DNA of 16,769 nt from assembly GCF_001557215.1 (NCBI RefSeq), contig NZ_LSJM01000260.1, positions 1 to 16,769 on the forward strand, read 5' to 3'. This stretch comes from Sphingomonas sp. CCH9-E2 (GTDB lineage: Bacteria; Pseudomonadota; Alphaproteobacteria; Sphingomonadales; Sphingomonadaceae). A program made the translations under genes and the position numbers. The notes beneath the pieces were generated by a model. It did not search any database. It was not told the DNA's origin and worked only from the letters and a program-made list of their open reading frames with translations. Positions 14,786 to 16,769 of this stretch are shown here, piece by piece; within the stretch, counting starts at the first letter, position 1; each line of letters begins with the position of its first letter.

Positions 14786-15891
14786 GCGGCACTCCGGGCT
14801 GAGGGGGATTTCAAGGCGGCAAGGATCGCAAGCAGCTCGTCGACGCGGTGCGCGCAGCTGTGGCGGGCGCGGATGGTGGTCAGGCCGTGCTCGGCAAGAC
14901 GACGGCGCAGGTCTGCGTCGGCGGCAAGGGCACGCAGGTGGAGGGTCATCTCCGCGCCATCGCGCGCGACCAGATAGTCCGCCCCCGGCGTGAACAACCC
15001 TTCGCGATCTTCCCACGGGGCGGAGACCAACGGAATGCCACAGGCCAGCGCCTCGAATACGCGGATCGTGGGAATTCCAGGGAGCAGCGTCGCATAATAA
15101 TGGCGCGGCACGTGAACGGTCGCCAGATGTCCCGCGAACAGCTCGGGCGCACGGGCATTCGCCGCCCAGCCGTGATAGCGCGCGCCATAGAGTTCCAGCA
15201 TTTCCAGCGCCGGTTGCGGGTAGCGCACGCCATAAATGTCCAGCGGCAGCCTGGCATCCCGCGCCGGAGCGAGCAGGAACTGTTCCAGCTCGGCCGTACG
15301 CTCGCCATCGCCCCAATTGCCGATCCAGATCAGCCCTTCGCGCTGCTCCTGCTCCGCCGGTGGGTGGAAGCGGCGCAGATCGGCGGCCTCGTGCCAGGTC
15401 CACACGCGCCCACCCCAGCCCCAGCCGCGATAGACCTCGGCCAGCGCCTCGCCAAAGGCGAGCACGCCGTCATAGCCCGACAGGTCAAAGGCGCGCATCG
15501 CCTCGGGCTCACTGACCGCGCGGTGGTGGGTGTCGTGAAACAGCAGCGTGAACCGCCCGCCATCCATTCGCAGCCGGCCGAGCTGCGCCACCAGTACAGG
15601 ATCGTTCCACTCATGCACGATGACGAGATCGGCGCCATCGACCATCGCCTCGACCGCGTCCTCAGGACCGTAGCTCTGCGATCCAAGTTCGGGATAGGCG
15701 CAGTGATACGGCGCCAGCCCCGCTTCGCCATTATCGGCGAGCAGATTGGCGAGGCTCCACGCCCCGTGCGGCTCCCATACCGCAACCTCGTGGCCGCGCG
15801 CGACGAGTTCGCTCAGCACACCGCGCAGGAAGTGCGCATTGCCATGGTTCCAGCACGAGGCGAGCGAATGGGTGAAATAGACGATCCTCAT
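14782..15891 (-). CDS. CgeB-like glycosyltransferase, first of three paralogues
   Basis: This 369-residue GT-B protein begins MRIVYFTHSLASCWNHGNAH, then FLRGVLSEL and ARGHEVAVWEPH, the same pattern as its two downstream paralogues. FHDTHHRAV (118–126) and GLIWIGNWGDGERTAELEQF (186–205) mark the inter-domain region, and IPTIRVFEALACGIPLVSA (273–291) is the donor-binding segment. The role is transfer of a sugar from a nucleotide donor in the cytoplasm; the exact sugars are unknown. It overlaps the previous gene and the next one by ATGA, 4 nt each, so all are one transcript. A GGGAG lies 9 bases upstream of the ATG. CgeB itself is a spore-surface glycosylation protein in Bacillus; the name here refers only to the domain family. 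Confidence 0.88.
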   Translation of the reverse strand: MRIVYFTHSLASCWNHGNAHFLRGVLSELVARGHEVAVWEPHGAWSLANLLADNGEAGLAPYHCAYPELGSQSYGPEDAVEAMVDGADLVIVHEWNDPVLVAQLGRLRMDGGRFTLLFHDTHHRAVSEPEAMRAFDLSGYDGVLAFGEALAEVYRGWGWGGRVWTWHEAADLRRFHPPAEQEQREGLIWIGNWGDGERTAELEQFLLAPARDARLPLDIYGVRYPQPALEMLELYGARYHGWAANARAPELFAGHLATVHVPRHYYATLLPGIPTIRVFEALACGIPLVSAPWEDREGLFTPGADYLVARDGAEMTLHLRALAADADLRRRLAEHGLTTIRARHSCAHRVDELLAILAALKSPSARSAA

Positions 15892-16769
15892 GCCGCCTTG
15901 CTCCCCCGGCGCGGGCAGGCGGACAGGGCATCGGCATAGACGGTGCGCATCGCACTGGCGGTCGCTTCGGGACGGTAGCGCTCGGCGCGGGCCCGTGCTG
16001 CCTCGCCCATCGCGGCGCGGGCAGGCAGGTCGCCGATCACGGCCTCGATCGCGGCGACAAAACCATCCTCGTCATCCGGCGGCACGAACTGGGCCACCCC
16101 GCCCCACAGCTCGCGAAAGCCGGGGGTATCGGCGAGCACAAGCGCACATCCCGCCGCCGCGGCCTCCAGCACGGCAAGCCCGAACGGCTCGAACCGCGCG
16201 GCCGAAACGAACACGGGGCGCTGCGCCAGCTGGGCGGCCAGCCCCGCGCGATCGAGTTGGCCCAGAAGATGGAGGTTGGCGCATTCAACCCGCTCGCCAT
16301 GCGGCCCTTCGATCGCACCTGCGGCGTGAAATGGCACCGCGAGCCGTGCCGCCACCCGGTCGAGCAAAGCCGCGCCCTTTACCGGATCCCACAGCCGCCC
16401 GACGGTAAGCACACTGTCATGGGCCGCCGGATGCCACACCGGCCCCAGTGGCGCGCGGCCATTGTGCACGACCTGGGGACAGCTGCGCAGGCCATAATGG
16501 TGCGCCACGACGCGCGCATAGGCCGCGGTTGGCGCAACGACGCGATCCGCAGCGCGCAGCCCCTCCCCCATCAGCGCGCGGTGCCAGCGGAAGCCGGGAT
16601 CGAGGGAGTCGTGCGGTCGGGCAGCCTGCCACCAAGTCGAAACGCAGCCATGGGTGACTGCGACGACCGGGATGCGCGGCAGCGCCGCGGCACCCAACGT
16701 CGGCATGTTCAGCTGGAGCAGATCGGCGCGGATATCGTCGGCGAGTTCGGCAATTCGCGCGCCGGCCGC
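15888..16769 (-). CDS. GT4-family glycosyltransferase, 5' end outside window
   Basis: The frame is open to the right edge, so the N-terminal domain is cut; 293 residues are visible. The first 21 codons before the ATG at 16706 read as protein (for example ADLLQLNMPTLGAA), so that ATG is not the true start. VVAVTHGCVSTWWQA lies early, then VVAPTAAYA, VVHNGR, VGRLWDPVKG and the GT4 donor motif FEPFGLAVLEAAAAG, whose two Glu residues are spaced E-x7-E. This is a retaining GT-B enzyme using a nucleotide sugar. It is the most upstream operon gene visible here and overlaps the next by ATGA. The promoter must lie beyond the window. Unlike the next three genes it is a classical GT4 rather than CgeB type. 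Confidence 0.9.
   Translation of the reverse strand, partial: AAGARIAELADDIRADLLQLNMPTLGAAALPRIPVVAVTHGCVSTWWQAARPHDSLDPGFRWHRALMGEGLRAADRVVAPTAAYARVVAHHYGLRSCPQVVHNGRAPLGPVWHPAAHDSVLTVGRLWDPVKGAALLDRVAARLAVPFHAAGAIEGPHGERVECANLHLLGQLDRAGLAAQLAQRPVFVSAARFEPFGLAVLEAAAAGCALVLADTPGFRELWGGVAQFVPPDDEDGFVAAIEAVIGDLPARAAMGEAARARAERYRPEATASAMRTVYADALSACPRRGSKAA

Noticed and set aside
1..16769. CRISPR array, insertion sequence, toxin–antitoxin or anti-phage genes
   Set aside because: No regular direct repeats, transposase motifs or defence-type domains were seen on either strand.

Overview
This window reads as chromosomal DNA of a GC-rich alphaproteobacterium, most likely a sphingomonad (Sphingomonas or a close relative). 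The grounds are high G+C, long antisense open frames, a Xanthomonas/Caulobacter-type TonB-dependent receptor, and the familiar receptor–flavin halogenase–glycoside hydrolase neighbourhood. The genus is an inference from protein style, not from a marker gene.

Left part (1–10490): a carbohydrate or glycoconjugate uptake and breakdown locus. A TonB-dependent receptor (cut by the left edge) is followed, after a strong hairpin, by two overlapping tryptophan-halogenase-family genes. The first keeps the catalytic Lys and Glu; the second has lost both. These converge on a GH43 glycosidase on the minus strand. GH43 is divergent from a galM–GH31 pair, and the 122-bp gap between them holds an AT-rich palindrome and candidate promoters. 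The receptor would import an oligosaccharide or conjugate, the exported GH43 and GH31 enzymes would trim it, and the mutarotase would interconvert the released aldose anomers.

Junction (10491–10729): a short stretch holding about 25 bp that match the 3' end of a tRNA, probably tRNA-Pro, on the minus strand without the rest of the tRNA. This looks like an attachment-site scar of an integrative element. A possible terminator and a 45-codon ORF share the gap.

Right part (10730–16769): a tightly packed minus-strand operon with 4-, 4-, 1- and -28-nt junctions (overlaps, then one gap). In transcription order it encodes a GT4 glycosyltransferase (cut by the right edge), two CgeB-like glycosyltransferases, a protein fusing a third CgeB-like glycosyltransferase to a UDP-glucuronate decarboxylase (UDP-xylose synthase type), and a metallo-beta-lactamase-fold hydrolase. 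The orientation of the tRNA scar predicts that this operon, not the uptake locus, is on the island side. The operon looks like an uncharacterised glycan or glycoconjugate system that makes and uses UDP-xylose; it is the best candidate for something undescribed here. No integrase, transposase, CRISPR array, rRNA, complete tRNA or recognisable regulator gene was found.
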